A stretch of DNA of 64,000 nt from Conchocele bisecta (GCA_029237695.1 CM055279.1:23129919-23193918), one strand, 5' to 3'. Positions 34,507 through 46,804 are shown, numbered from the stretch's first letter. Notes: generated by a model from the letters alone, not told the origin. Numbers and translations are program-made.

Positions 34507-35390
34507 CAGTATTTATACCCCCGCAACGAGTTGTGGGAGGGGGTATACTGGAGTCAGGTTGTCCGTCCGTCCGTCCGTCCGTCCATCCGTCCGACCGTCC
34601 GTCCGTCACTAAACTAAAATCAGAGAAATATTGTTATGCCTTCTATTTACTTCATCGTCCAACCACCGCTGATCCCAGGGTCAAGGTAAAATACTTAGTC
34701 TCTTTACAAAACTTAACATCAGAGAAACATGTTATAAGTTCTATTTCCTTCATCTAAAATGCTTAATATTTCACACATGCATTCCTGTAATGCTCTACTA
34801 CCATGCTGCGTCAAATTAACGTCCGTACAACCCCCGCTGATCCCATGGTCAATGTCAAATACTTGGTCTCTTTACAAAACTTAACATCAGAGAATAAGTT
34901 ATAACTTCTATTTCCTTCTTTGAAAATTATAAATATTTCACTCGTGCATTCCTCTAAGGTTGTACTACATGTATCATGCTGTGACAATTGTACGACCGTC
35001 CAACCCCCGCTGGTCCCAAGGTCAAGGTCCCATACTTAGTCTCTTACTTAACATCAGAGAAATATGTTATAACTTCTATTTCTTTCATCGAAAATGATTA
35101 ATAGTTCATGCATGTATTCCTAAGGCTACTATCTACTGTCATGCTGTGACAAATCCCCGCTGATCTCGAGGTCAAGATCACATCTTAGTCTCTTTACAAA
35201 ATTTAACAACAGAGAAATCGGTTATAACTTCTATTTCCTTGCTCGGATCTGCTTCACATTTCACTAACACATTGCTCCAATGGAACTCTACCACCCTGTG
35301 ACAAATTCACGTTCGTGCTGCCCCCGCTAAGCCCAGAATCAAGGTCACAAGCCCACACACTTGAATTTTTTTTACATATTTAAGGGTACC
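34507..35390 (+). repeat. Bivalve-type (GTCC)n repeat with ~165 bp tandem units
   Basis: Starts 'ccccgcaacgagttgtggga' 'gggggtatactgg', then (gtcc)n at 34560-34607, then about five degenerate units containing 'cttagtctctttacaaaact', 'aacatcagagaaa' and 'ataacttctatttcctt'. Related in style to 23910-26030. Confidence 0.85.
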
Positions 35391-35449
35391 TGGGCCCACG
35401 CGGTGGGTATTCCGTAAGCCTCGCTTACTGACCAATCTAATTTTTTTTT

Positions 35450-35873
35450 ATAATATTAAATGTATCAAAATTTAAGAATGAACCTTTTCATTTCGTGAAA
35501 TTTTGTCAAATATTGATTTTATTACGAAAACTGAGTTCTCTATGGGAATTTAACATGGGGGGAAAAGAAGTGGAGAACCTGAAGGAGAAGTCGTAAAACG
35601 AAACATTTTGGAAATTGATTCTGAACCCTACATGTAGCTATATAGCTTGGAAATGATCTAACTAAGAAATCAGAAAAAATTCTCCATCATGCCCATGTTA
35701 AAATTGTTTTTTCGCAATACAATCAATATTGGACCAAATTTCGTGAAATAAAAAGTAGGCTCATTCTTAATTTTGCTATAATTTAATATTATCAAAAAAT
35801 ATATTGTATTATTTATATAGCCGTACAATTTGGGCATGTTTCGTGAAACAGACTATATTTTTCGTCGCATGTA
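35450..35873. repeat. AT-rich dispersed repeat related to 49230-49990
   Basis: Shares 'tttaagaatgaacctt', 'atttcgtgaaatttt' and 'attgattttattacg' with 49870-49950 and 49230-49500. Part of it is an imperfect inverted pair ('ttaagaatgaacc' at 35472; 'ggctcattcttaa' near 35758). Confidence 0.6.
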
Positions 35874-38222
35874 CATTACGCAAACATTGTATTAGCGAGC
35901 CAACCTCACCAAACCCCCGGTTACCTATGTAAACAGCGGGTTTGATGAGGTTGCCGCGCAATAGGTAATGCGGTCAAATAGGTCACGATGCAGTGACTAT
36001 TTTCAATCAATAACTTATGTTGTAAGCGATTGTAATGTGTATTTTCAATATTTATATTATTAAAATGTATCATATCGGTACCCCTTTAAGTAATATATTG
36101 TATATTTTAAATGTAATGATGTTGTCATGAAGCGCATGAATATAAGTATTAATTAATCCAGTTTATATTGAGGCAAATCACACAGCCTAAAAACATAGTG
36201 CTGGAGCATAAACCATAGTATCGTATATTATTCATAAATATATCACTATTAAACATTAATTACAATATGTATGCATATTATTAAAACAGTAGATGCTACC
36301 GCTGTTTCGCTGTATGTGATATTTATAACAAAATATTTTATTATTCGTCCGCGTACGGATTTCTGTCACACAAAGCGCCATTTTCAGTTCATATTTTGAC
36401 CTGTGCATATGAACCGGACTAAGTTTAAACAACGCTCGATTCCGTCCAATTCAGATTTCTCTGCAGAATGTTCAGACTAACTACATATTAAGTAATGTTG
36501 CTAAATAAGTGTTAACGGCTGGAACATGGTTATCACTAAAAGGAAGAAACCAGTCGTATTATTGAAAAATAAGATTTACCTGAGACCTCATGGAGGCCGC
36601 CATTAATCCAGTGTAAACAATAGACCGTGTGATCCCATTTCCTGAGTAGCCCCCGCTTAGTGAAACGATGTGCTAATCATGTATTATGTTCCCCAATATT
36701 GGGAAAAAACGTGTTTTGAATTTCTCGGTTTTAAAAACTACGAAAGTCATAAAAAAAACAAAATAACGATGTATATTTAACATTGGATACACTTAAACGG
36801 TATTACTCTCTCATCGGATCGTCAGTTGTCGTCGATAGCAATTTAACGTACTGATCTGGTCTTAATTTATTGTCAACTTTCAACGCCATTTACAGAATAT
36901 ATGGCTAATTTTGGAAATAAATAACGGCAAATTACGATGACGTCTGCTCTGAAATATCTGTCAATATGTGGACGTAATTTAAGGAAATCGATTATATTTT
37001 AAGGCTACATCTGTGACTAATTACGAATTTATGTATGGTCTTTGGCTACACCCGACACATTACACAGATCTAGTTGTAAATACACGTCGCTTTGTGTGGG
37101 GAAAAAATCGATAATGCGTAGTTGTGTGTGACGAGGTGTTGATCTGATGACAGCTGTGACCCTTAGGCAATGTTTTGAAATTGACGTGTCGGTTTGATGT
37201 GTGCCGCAACACCTCACTGTCGGAGACAACATGACAATTAACAATATACTCTCGATTATACACAGATCTATTAGACGGCTGGTTATTTAAAATAAAGAGT
37301 AGTTCAGTACACCTTCGCTGATATTGTTTTTAGAAAATCAGTAATATTTTCCGGAAATGGTGTTGAAAAGTTGACAAAAATTCTATCACCGTATTTAGTT
37401 GTGCCGATATTGTTTTAAAAAATCAGTAATTTTTTTCCGTAAATAAAATACAAAATAATAATTTAATAAATAGACGCCGATGGCTACTGTGTTTGCGGCC
37501 AGTGAATTCTGGTCGTGGTAGCCACAGGCGCAGTTCGAACAGTGTTGTGAGCAGATGGAGGACAATAATTATTTCAAATTCATAAAAAAATGTTTGCTGT
37601 CCGAAAATTAATTAATTGTGACAGCCAAAAAAAATAGATTTCGGACAGTAAAACATTATATGGTATAGACAGTATAGACAGTACCTCAAACTTAAAAAAA
37701 CAGTAACAAACTGTCTGTGTATATATTACTTAAACTTAAAAAATCAGTAACAAACTGTCTGTGTATATATTACTTAAAGACAGACACTTTAATTGTTGGT
37801 AAGTTTCTATCAATTTATAGGTATTTTTATTAAAATCATAAAATTGTGAAAATATTAAAAAATATTAAAATCACAAAAATAATATATATGGAGAAAAAAA
37901 ATTACACCACGTCGAAATTTGAACCACCGACCCTTCCGGGAATCGGTAATTAAATCATTGAAGTCGGCAACCTTAACCTCACGACTGTTGCGCCATTTAT
38001 GACAGTCACAGTTATACAGAAGTGCTATCAGTATTACGCCACCATTTGAACGTAATAATTATTAAATTATTTGCAACTCCATCTACAACAATACCGTTAC
38101 AGAGATACGCTATTGAAACAACATGTATTAGTACCCATAACATAACAAAGTAATGTATCATTATATATCACAGGAGATAGCTTAAAACTATATATACTAA
38201 TCATAAACAGAACAATCCGCTT
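35874..38222 (-). repeat. Right arm of the long-range inverted repeat (~2.35 kb)
   Basis: Reverse complement of 4-2466, lacking ~120 bp present on the left. The inner end has a stem-loop: 'aacctcaccaaacccccggt' near 35907 pairs with the segment ending 'gtttgatgaggtt' near 35954. The outer end is 138 bp from the assembly gap. Confidence 0.9.
37905..37997 (-). tRNA. tRNA-like sequence, right-arm copy
   Basis: Minus-strand counterpart of 231-320, with A box and variable-arm hairpin retained. The B box is slightly changed (ggttcaaatttc), consistent with a non-functional tRNA relic. Confidence 0.45.
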
Positions 38223-38360
38223 GACTCGTATGAAAATAGTTCGCATGATATTGATTATCTCCCTTGCCGAAAGTAGTTCAGTGATTTATTAATTCCAAAT
38301 AAGACGTGTTTGCGTAATGTAGTAGGTGTAAAAAAGTGAACCTGATGAAATGTTTGCTAT

Positions 38361-38860
38361 NNNNNNNNNNNNNNNNNNNNNNNNNNNNNNNNNNNNNNNN
38401 NNNNNNNNNNNNNNNNNNNNNNNNNNNNNNNNNNNNNNNNNNNNNNNNNNNNNNNNNNNNNNNNNNNNNNNNNNNNNNNNNNNNNNNNNNNNNNNNNNNN
38501 NNNNNNNNNNNNNNNNNNNNNNNNNNNNNNNNNNNNNNNNNNNNNNNNNNNNNNNNNNNNNNNNNNNNNNNNNNNNNNNNNNNNNNNNNNNNNNNNNNNN
38601 NNNNNNNNNNNNNNNNNNNNNNNNNNNNNNNNNNNNNNNNNNNNNNNNNNNNNNNNNNNNNNNNNNNNNNNNNNNNNNNNNNNNNNNNNNNNNNNNNNNN
38701 NNNNNNNNNNNNNNNNNNNNNNNNNNNNNNNNNNNNNNNNNNNNNNNNNNNNNNNNNNNNNNNNNNNNNNNNNNNNNNNNNNNNNNNNNNNNNNNNNNNN
38801 NNNNNNNNNNNNNNNNNNNNNNNNNNNNNNNNNNNNNNNNNNNNNNNNNNNNNNNNNNNN
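38361..38860. other. Assembly gap, 500 N
   Basis: Exactly 500 N, the form used for a gap of unknown size. Sequence order on its two sides is not proven by this window. Confidence 1.
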
Positions 38861-39830
38861 CATTTGCTGTGTGTGGGTGGGGTGGAGCCGGGCGTGAGCA
38901 GATAGGTGTGTAAATGAGATATGGGGCTGAGGTTATAAAACTTATTATCAATTTCATACTCAGACTCCTCTCAGACATAATGGTTAATTCTGAGCATACG
39001 CTCAGTTTTAAACAATCAACATGCTGGGGTCTGAGTGTGAGTTTCATAACCTTGGCACATTTAAATTGGATCATCATGACTTAGATGACGCGTATGTAGG
39101 AAGAGTATCAGCAACCGTATTCTGGCGAAAAACAATCTCGTTCCGTTCCCTTCCGTAAAGTAGAGTTACCGTAGGGGCTAACTGTACTTTACGGAACGGA
39201 ACGGAACAAGAAAATATTATGCTCAATTCTCAGTCACTGGAGTGGCATTGGGGTGGTGCGATGTGGATTATTAACGCTGCATTCTACACCTCACCACACG
39301 ATTGGATGGCATGGCGACGACTAATTACATGTACCACATTGAAGTCTCCGGCTCTGACGGCACCTGGCATCCATACGTGTGCACAGTAGCTGTGTGTAGG
39401 GTGGAACTGGGCGGGGGCAGATAGGTGTGTAAATCTCATACTCAGACACCCCCAAACCTATCGGTTAATTCTGAGCATACGCTCAGTTTTAACCAATCAA
39501 TGTTCTTGAGTCTGAGTGTGAGAGTTTTATCACCTGGGTACATTTACAAACGATCATCATCACTTAGATGACGCCTATGTAGGAAGATTATCGGTATTCT
39601 AGCGAAAAACAAATCTCGTTCCGTTCCATAGAGTACAGTTAGCGTATGGGGCTAACTGTACTTTACGGAACGGAACGGAACAAGGAACTAGCTGTTGTGA
39701 TCAATTCTGATATGTGGAGAGGTGGTGTGGTCTATGGCTGTGTCAAGTTGTGTAGTAGCACGGTGCACCACATTCTACACATCACACCACTGGGTGACGT
39801 GGCGATTGCTAGTGACCCTATTGTTTCCTG
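38861..39830 (+). repeat. Two ~480 bp direct copies, each ending in a palindrome
   Basis: 'tgtgtgggtggggtggagcc' near 38868 and 'tgtgtagggtggaactgg' near 39391 start two diverged copies sharing 'gttaattctgagcatacgct', 'gtctgagtgtgag' and 'cttagatgacgc'. Each carries 'ctcgttccgttcc' mirrored by 'ggaacggaacggaac' around 'gctaactgtacttta' (39139-39209 and 39616-39684). A half copy of the palindrome occurs at 40005-40042. Confidence 0.8.
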
Positions 39831-40034
39831 TGTGTAATGGCACCGATACAGTCGCTACACAACAAGACACAAATTCAAATTGATATATAGAATAATACGT
39901 CAAATCCATGTTATACATGTTAATAAAAGTGATTGATGAACGTAGAACCCTGGTTAATATGTCTTTTATATTTAACGGTGTAACCCCTGTTGGGTACCCC
40001 ATATCTTGTTCCGTTCCGTTCCGTAAAGTACAGT

Positions 40035-40375
40035 TAGCCCTAGTTGACTATGCGTAACGATACGCCGGTAATGTGACTATTTGACTATCCGTAACAATAA
40101 GCCGGTAAAATGACTATTTGACTATCCGTAACGATAAACCGCTAATGTGACTATTTGACTATCCATAACGATAAGTCGGTAATGTGACTAATTGACTATC
40201 CGTAACGATAAACCGGTATTGTGACTATTAGACTATCGATAATGATAAGTCAGTAAAGTGACTATTTGACTATCCGTAACGATAAGCCGGTAAAGTGACT
40301 ATTTGACTATCCGTAACGATAATCGGTAAAGTGACTATTTGACTATCAGTAACGATAACCGGTAATGTGAATAGA
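40035..40375 (+). repeat. ~40 bp tandem repeats, about eight copies
   Basis: Unit 'tgactatttgactatccgta' followed by 'acgataagccggtaa(ag)'. Three to four more copies at 40796-40970 belong to a duplicated segment. Confidence 0.95.
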
Positions 40376-40392
40376 CTGTGGGAAGCTCCAGC

Positions 40393-40796
40393 TACGGGGC
40401 GCCAAGTGGGACATGGCTCAATTTTGTCAACAAAATTAATTTTTGTGCCACAAAATTCAATTCTGTGTCACAAAATTCACTTTTGTGCCAAAAAATTCAA
40501 TTCTGTGTCGCAAAATTCACTTTTGTGCCACAAAATTCACTTTTGTGTAACAAAATTCAATTCTGTGTCACACAATTCAATTCTGTGTTACAAAATTCAT
40601 TTCTGTGTCACAAAATTCAATTCTGTGCCACAAAATTCAATTCAGTGTCGCAAAATTCACTTTTGTGCCACAAAATTCACTTTTGTGTAACAAAATTCAA
40701 TTCTGTGTCACACAATTCAATTCTGTGTAACAAAATTCAATTCTGTGTCACAAAATTCAATTCTGAGTCACAAAATTCAATTCTGTCAATTCTGTA
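40393..40796 (+). mobile_element. Flipped-array element, subfamily 1, left part only (duplicated)
   Basis: Starts TACGGGGCGCC, then an array of a 20 nt unit ('tgtgtcacaaaattcaattc'), about 17-18 copies, with no right end. Position and flank (gaagctccagc) are the same as at 40985, offset by 592 bp, so a 592 bp segment including the preceding ~40 bp repeats was duplicated. Confidence 0.8.
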
Positions 40797-40984
40797 ACGA
40801 TAAACCGGTATTGTGACTATTAGACTATCGATAATGATAAGTCAGTAAAGTGACTATTTGACTATCCGTAACGATAAGCCGGTAAAGTGACTATTTGACT
40901 GTCCGTAACGATAATCGGTAAAGTGACTATTTGACTATCAGTAACGATAACCGGTAATGTGAATAGACTGTGGGAAGCTCCAGC

Positions 40985-42622
40985 TACGGGGCGCCAAGTG
41001 GGACATGGCTCAATTTTGTCAACAAAATTCATTTTAGTGCTTCAAAATTCAATTCTGTGTCACGAAATTCACTTTTGTGCCACAAAATTCAATTCTGTGT
41101 CTCAAAATTCACTTTTGTGCCACAAAATTCACTTTTGTGTAACAAAATTCAATTCTGTGTCACACAATTCAATTCTATGTAACAAAATTCAATTCTGTGT
41201 CACAAAATTCAATTCTGTGTCACAAAATTCAATTCTGTCAATTCTGTGTAACAAAATTCAATTCTGTGTCACAAAATTCAATTCTGCACACGCATGTAAG
41301 AAGGACTACCATTGGTCAGAAACTGCACTGGAGAAATGTGTCACGGTCGCCGATCTACACATTCAATGTCGATGATTTATTTCTCATTCTGCCGATGATT
41401 CATTTCTCATTCTGCCATTTTGCTTCAACTATCTCCAAACAGTCAAACGTTGACAAACCCATTCGTATTTAAACTCATTTGCGTTATAATTGTACACATA
41501 ATTCATGTACATGTAGATCTCCCGCGAGTACTGACGTCATTTATTGTGTATCGCAAGGTACATCTGCCCCAGTTAAATCAATAATACACGCGCTGTGGCA
41601 TGTGTTCTGACTGCTGTCTGTGTTTATAAACAGAATGTGTGTATTGGGCCATTTGAGGAAACCATTTGTAGTAGTTGTGTAGATACCATGGATACTAAGA
41701 TGGTGTATGCTGTAAGTAATGCATGTAGACACATAGTTGCGAACACGTAACTTCGCAACTAGTAGACACAGATCCAATACCATTTGTTTCACAAGGTTAG
41801 ATCTACTGTTAGAATACGACGTCATCTAATGTCATTTTCGAGCATAAAACGTTACCTGATAAATAGAATACCAGGCTAGTGTATGTTAATATCAAGTTTA
41901 TCAGGCTCGGCTCGGAAACGGTAGGAATTCCTCGGCAAGCCTCGGAATTCCTACGCGTTTCCTAGCCTTGCCTGATAAACTTGATATCAAAATACACTAG
42001 ACTGGTATTCTCTATATATGGGCATGCTCTCAGGTCTAGCTATGTCCCGGCTACTTTATGTTTGACCCTGTTTACATAATTGAGGGAAAATTCTGAATAT
42101 TTTTCTTATTTCTCCTTCAAAGTGTATATGCTTATATAGTGTGACCACTCATTTGTAATCATAATATAACCAAAATAACTGTCCATAAAGAAGTATAATA
42201 TTGATATATTGGGTTATATTTTCGCATTGAAATATTTAAACCTGCAAGTGTACTCCACCATCTATTAAAATGGACTAAGACCGATCTCAACCAATCAACG
42301 TATAGATGACATAGACTATCCTACGCAAACTAATTTTTGTGGACAAAAATGAATTCTGTCCCACAAAACTGAATTTTCTTCAAAAAACTCAATTCTGTCT
42401 TACAAAATTGAATCCTTTATAAAAAAAATGAATTTTGTGTACGAAACGTATGCAGAATTGAATTTTGTGACACAGAATTGAATTTTGTGACACAGAATTG
42501 TCAGAATTGAATTTTGTGACACAGAATTGAATTTTGTGACACAGAATTGAATTTTGTGATTTTTAGTGTTACAAAACTCAATTTTGTACACATAATTAAC
42601 CTGTCCTGCATGGCGCCCCGTA
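40985..42622. mobile_element. Flipped-array element, subfamily 1, complete
   Basis: Left end TACGGGGCGCC (40985), right end GGCGCCCCGTA (42622), both flanked by CCAGC (40980-40984 and 42623-42627), a 5 bp target duplication. Inside the left end is an array of a 20 nt unit ('tgtgtcacaaaattcaattc', to ~41285). Then comes ~1 kb of unrelated sequence, including a foldback at 41858-42013. Then the same unit in reverse complement ('gaattgaattttgtgacaca', ~42330-42590) up to the right end. ORFs in the array are repeat translations. No transposase. Confidence 0.75.
41858..42013. repeat. Foldback (~60 bp arms) whose tip recurs in a minisatellite
   Basis: 'agaataccaggctagtgta' and 'atatcaagtttatcagg' on the left are mirrored on the right ('cctgataaacttgatatc', 'tacactagactggtattctc'). 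The centre contains 'ggaattcctcggcaagcc'. The outer motif is the same as in the 68 bp units at 50395-51335. Confidence 0.8.
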
Positions 42623-42649
42623 CCAGCACACCGGACTGTAATATAAATG

Positions 42650-42805
42650 TACAGGGCGCCGTTTCACTAAACTTCGTAGGACTAAGTAAATTGTTCGTAA
42701 GTACAAAATGATGATAGTTTGTAAATTGCGTATTAACAATGTTTTCTTGTAAACAATTATTGGATTTACATTTATTGTGCATAGAATATGCTCAATAAGT
42801 GTAAA
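42650..42805 (+). mobile_element. Half of a palindromic MITE (GTTTCACTAAACTTCGTA ends)
   Basis: Matches one arm and the centre of the full MITE at 51539-51780, from 'gtttcactaaacttcgta' to 'tggatttacatttattg'. It stops where the next array element begins. Confidence 0.7.
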
Positions 42806-42932
42806 TTATTATTTCGTGGGAACGAATTGTTAAATTGAGGGAACAAATTGTTAATTCGTGGGAACGAATTTGTTAATTCATGGGAACGAATTAATAAAAA
42901 AAAGAATTCTACGTCCCCTGCGGGGCTCCGTA
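42806..42932. mobile_element. Flipped-array element, subfamily 2, right half only
   Basis: Four to five units in the 'ttcgtgggaacgaattgtta' orientation, ending 'cccctgcggggctccgta'. The left end and forward array are missing. Confidence 0.75.
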
Positions 42933-42999
42933 GTTTATAGCACACTGCTGTACTATTTTAGTGGTACATGTATTTGACATTTATTTTCATATAGGGTAA

Positions 43000-44110
43000 A
43001 CCTATGTATTGGGATCGCCTCCGACAGTTAGCCACGCCCCAGACCTCCCTCGATGCGATGGTCCGTAGTGATATTTTGGGAGTAACCATAACAACAAAAT
43101 GCATTGTGTTACTCAACGTTTAACTGGCATACGCAACCGCTACTTGACAAATAATATTATGAAAAACTACTTGCACTGCACAATATCAACAACGGATGTT
43201 CTACATACATAAATACATCGGATTATTTTGTTGCGCGTGATTTTCTCCCATTTGCGGCACAAATCGTGCGGTCATCGCTAAATTTAGTAACGGGCTATAT
43301 TTGTCGGCAGAGTTAACTCCCTCCGAATACTCTCCGAAACACGCGACGCGTTTAACACACAAACGATATCAAGTTTGACCTTCCGACAGTCTATTTTTAA
43401 AGTCACCCGACACCTGTGCGAAACAAAACTCGCACGTGTGGGTCTAACTGCTGTTAATCCTCATTCTATCGATGGATTTACAGCGGATTTTAGTGACATT
43501 CCCCAACTCGGCCTGATTTACATTTGTCTATGGTGGCCAATACACGCCAACATGAGTGTCAATTCTACGTTCAGGGAAGGAGGTCAATCAGTCAGTATTT
43601 AAAGTGATAAATTAAAAGTCAGGGAACAAATTAATGACAGTATAACACATCCAGCGTAGATTAATACCCATATTAATGCAAGTACTGCAAATATGACAAA
43701 AACAAAATTCTAACAAGTTTGGGCTTCCATACATTGAAAATTTTGTCAGCGGTTTCCCCAATGACGTCATTTGTATGTTTTAATATACTCGATCCGGGGC
43801 CAACTATTTCATTCACAAAACAGATGTAAACATGGCGATGTACCCACAAGGCATTTTCATGCGCGACACCGCTTCCGTAGCGGAATTATTGTAACTATTG
43901 CTCTTCAATCAGTTTTCAATATATCTATAATGATCATAGATATCAGGAATCTGTATTTATACTTGAATTGATGATGTCTTGTATATGTGTTAACGTATGT
44001 TTCTGAAATTTGCTATGCATAATCTGTAATGTTGTTAGAATCGTCTCAGTGTGTTTTTGAGGAGAAAATATAAAAAATATTTAAAACAGCAGACGACAAT
44101 TGTCGTTTCC
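43000..44110. other. Stretch with no recognised gene
   Basis: A 75-codon ORF at 43375-43602 has no recognisable motif and no splice context I trust. The remainder is AT-rich. 'gttagccacgcccc' near 43027 resembles a transposon tip, but no partner end was found. Confidence 0.3.
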
Positions 44111-44116
44111 AGCGCT

Positions 44117-44625
44117 TTAGATGTACATGCCCACTCAGTAAGCCCAAAATGTCATTTATAGGAATTAAATAAGTGAATAACTGTCACTATTCCACCAGTT
44201 CTAAACGTTACAAGTGCCCGCTATACAGATATAATAATTTAGTCGTATTTATTTTACTGATAGTGACGCGCGGTGGTATCAGGCAATTTTCATATGCAAA
44301 TGAGGCATGATATTGTTTAATTATTTATACTAAAGAAATGCGTCGCCTGAAAAAATAATGTTTTCGACAGATTTTAAAGTATGATCAGTGCACATCATAA
44401 AATTAAATACAGAGATTAAATAGTGATGTCCGTTAACATTTTAAGCCAACACGGTTATCGCCCCTGATATCAGTGCGTAAATTTACGTCTGATATAAAAT
44501 GTATAATAATGCCAATCAGTACGTGGGATAATGGCGCACGAATGTTTAGTTTGCCAGGAAATGTCTCAGATGATGTCTCTGATGTAAAGAACATTTTGTA
44601 CCTACTGAGTGGGCATGTACCTTTA
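44117..44625 (-). mobile_element. MITE family A, minus-oriented copy
   Basis: Full length and diverged: 'gtacatgcccactcagtaag' at the left, 'tacctactgagtgggcatgt' at the right, with the conserved 'tttcatatgcaaatgaggca' (ATGCAAAT octamer) inside. Confidence 0.75.
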
Positions 44626-44851
44626 CGGGTTAATGAAAGTGCAACACCAATAATCAATCAATCTAGTTTAATCTTGTAGTACCCTATGTTCAATACTTTC
44701 AGTACTTTGATTTATCATAAGTATTACAATCTTCTTGAAGTTAGATATTCGCCAGAAACATTGCATTATTGTATGCTTAATAAATCGTATTGTATTGTAT
44801 TGATTAAACGAATCGGTCACACATTTATACAGTTATTCGTGTATTGATATG

Positions 44852-45247
44852 TACGGAGTCCCACTGGGGACGTATAATTCTTTTTTATTAATTCGTTCCA
44901 ACGAAATAATAATTCGTTCCCACGAAATAACAATTCGTTCTCTCAATTTAACAATTCGTTCCCACGAATTAACAATTCGTTCCTACGAAATGACAATCCG
45001 TTCCCTCAATTTAACAATTCGTTCCCACGAAATAACAATTCGTACCCTGTCGTGGGAACGAATTGTTAATTCGTGGGAACGAATTGTTAATTCGTGGGAA
45101 CGAATTGTTATTTCGTGGGAACGAATTGTTATTTCGTGGGAACGAATTGTTGATTCGAGGGAACGAATTGTTAAATTTATGGAACGAATTTTTATTTCGT
45201 GGGAACGAATTAATAAAAATTATACATGTCCCCTGCGGGGCTCTCTA
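44852..45247. mobile_element. Flipped-array element, subfamily 2, complete (396 bp)
   Basis: Ends TACGGAGTCCCACTGGGGAC and 'gtcccctgcggggctctcta', flanked by GATATG on both sides (44846-44851, 45248-45253). The interior is entirely a ~21 nt unit, 'ttcgttcccacgaaataaca', about seven to eight copies, then from ~45050 its reverse complement, about eight copies. The unit itself contains a small dyad TTCGT-ACGAA. Confidence 0.85.
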
Positions 45248-45353
45248 GATATGAATCGTGTGCGAGAGAATGCTGTAATGGTGGTGTGGAGCCAGCAGTA
45301 ACTTGGAGCCAAATGGTTTACTTAAGCGTGCCGAAACCGAGGCTTTCTGTTAC

Positions 45354-45731
45354 GTACGGTGAAACCTCCTGAACGGCCACCTCTCTACAACAGCACCATT
45401 TCTATAACAGCCGCTCTTTTATATCCCAAATTGATGATTTCCTCTATATCTAACACTTAGACTGCTGAACACGAAAGGTTTCGTCTGCTGTTGCTTTTGC
45501 CTTCTTTATCAATATAAACATGTTTTGACATCACTTTAGAATCATTTCCATTGGAAATGATTCTAAAATGTTACCAGAGCAAGTTTTTGATGAGAATTAT
45601 CGAAGAAAATGTATAAACAGCGGACGACAGAATTTAATTCAGCATTAATCTCCCTACAACAGCCACCTCCCTGCAACAGCCAGTTTTGCGTCTTTCCATG
45701 GGTGGCTGTTGTAGAGGGGTTGCACTGTAGT
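45354..45731. mobile_element. MITE with imperfect inverted ends (GTGAAACCTC type)
   Basis: Left 'acggtgaaacctcc' with 'ggccacctctctacaacagc' is mirrored at the right by 'ggtggctgttgtagaggg' and 'gttgcactgta'. 'acaacagccacct' recurs internally. A similar tip, 'agagaggtttcactgta', lies at 52540-52556. Confidence 0.6.
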
Positions 45732-45739
45732 CATTTATC

Positions 45740-46800
45740 CCGTCAACACAGTATGCGTATGTGCCGTTAAACATTTTTTATATCCTGTCAATACGACCTA
45801 ATCACTGCGTATGAATATGTGCGGTTGTCATACTTTCATATTTTCATATATGAAAATGCTCAGTCATTGCAGATATGCTAATGAGTTAAGTGGCGGTCGC
45901 AGTGTCACTGTTTGCGGGTTTAGCTTTAGAAAAACACGCTGTACTACGCCATAAAAAAGTAGTTCAACAACAGTAAAACAGCGAGCTATCTTACCGTTTC
46001 AGCGTAATACATGTGTTGTTTGCTTTTTTGTGCTATATGTGTGTTATTACAAAAGTGTTTGTATACTTTATAAACGATTAACTGTTATGTATTAATATGA
46101 GTTCTTTGTTATGTATGTTGATATTTTGCGCAATGATATAGTAGGCATAGGGGCGGGATTTCCCTGTGACGTTTTTCTTGAATGACCAATCAGATTAAAG
46201 CTTACATTCTGAACTTTACATAAGTCAATGGCTCGATAAAATCAGACATTGGACAGCGAAATGATGATGATTTAAAGCAGAAGCATTGTTTTTCTTTTAC
46301 AGTTACATGTACATACTGTTTTAATCATCTTGAGCCATCGATATTATTAATCAGTGTCCATTTTACTTAAAAAACCAACTAATCTATAATGAATTTAGTA
46401 AAACAGTTCGCGCGGAAATCCAAACTTTCCAAAGAGGTGCTAGCAATTTTTTTGATAATTACACATCGTGTGTGTTAGCGCATACGCTGCCGACAGTCTT
46501 GCGACTTGACGTTACACAGCATATATATACAGTACGATACATTTCACAAAGGAAACGTTGTCTTGAGTTTGAATACGGATAATAATTATCTCTAGATTAT
46601 TTGTATTATGAATTAAAAAAAAGTATATTTAAATAATTATATATTAATTTAAATAAATATTTCGGCATCATTTACTCAATAAATTAAAATTGAATGTGTA
46701 GCTGAAATGAAAGTGAAAGTAGAACGTTTTTGTTATATCCTCCGGGTTACAAATCGCTGAGGATTCCTATTTGAATTGGAAAATGATATGAATTTTAAAT
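45740..46800. other. AT-rich stretch, nothing recognised
   Basis: No gene, RNA or strong repeat. An 'ATCCCGTCAACACA...GTTAAACATTTTT' piece near 45737 recurs near 48758. Confidence 0.3.
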
Positions 46801-46804
46801 TTAG

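Noticed and set aside
38289..39077. Long ORFs across 38336-39077
   Set aside because: They are open only because they run through the 500-N gap.
40367..41472. ORFs of 70-139 codons rich in 'FCVTKFNSVSQNS'
   Set aside because: Translations of the 20 nt array unit in element 40393/40985; the other frames are equally open.
44849..45301. 150-codon ORF with 'RIVNSWE' repeats (and a similar one at 51808-52278)
   Set aside because: Read-through of the 21 nt flipped array, not protein-coding.
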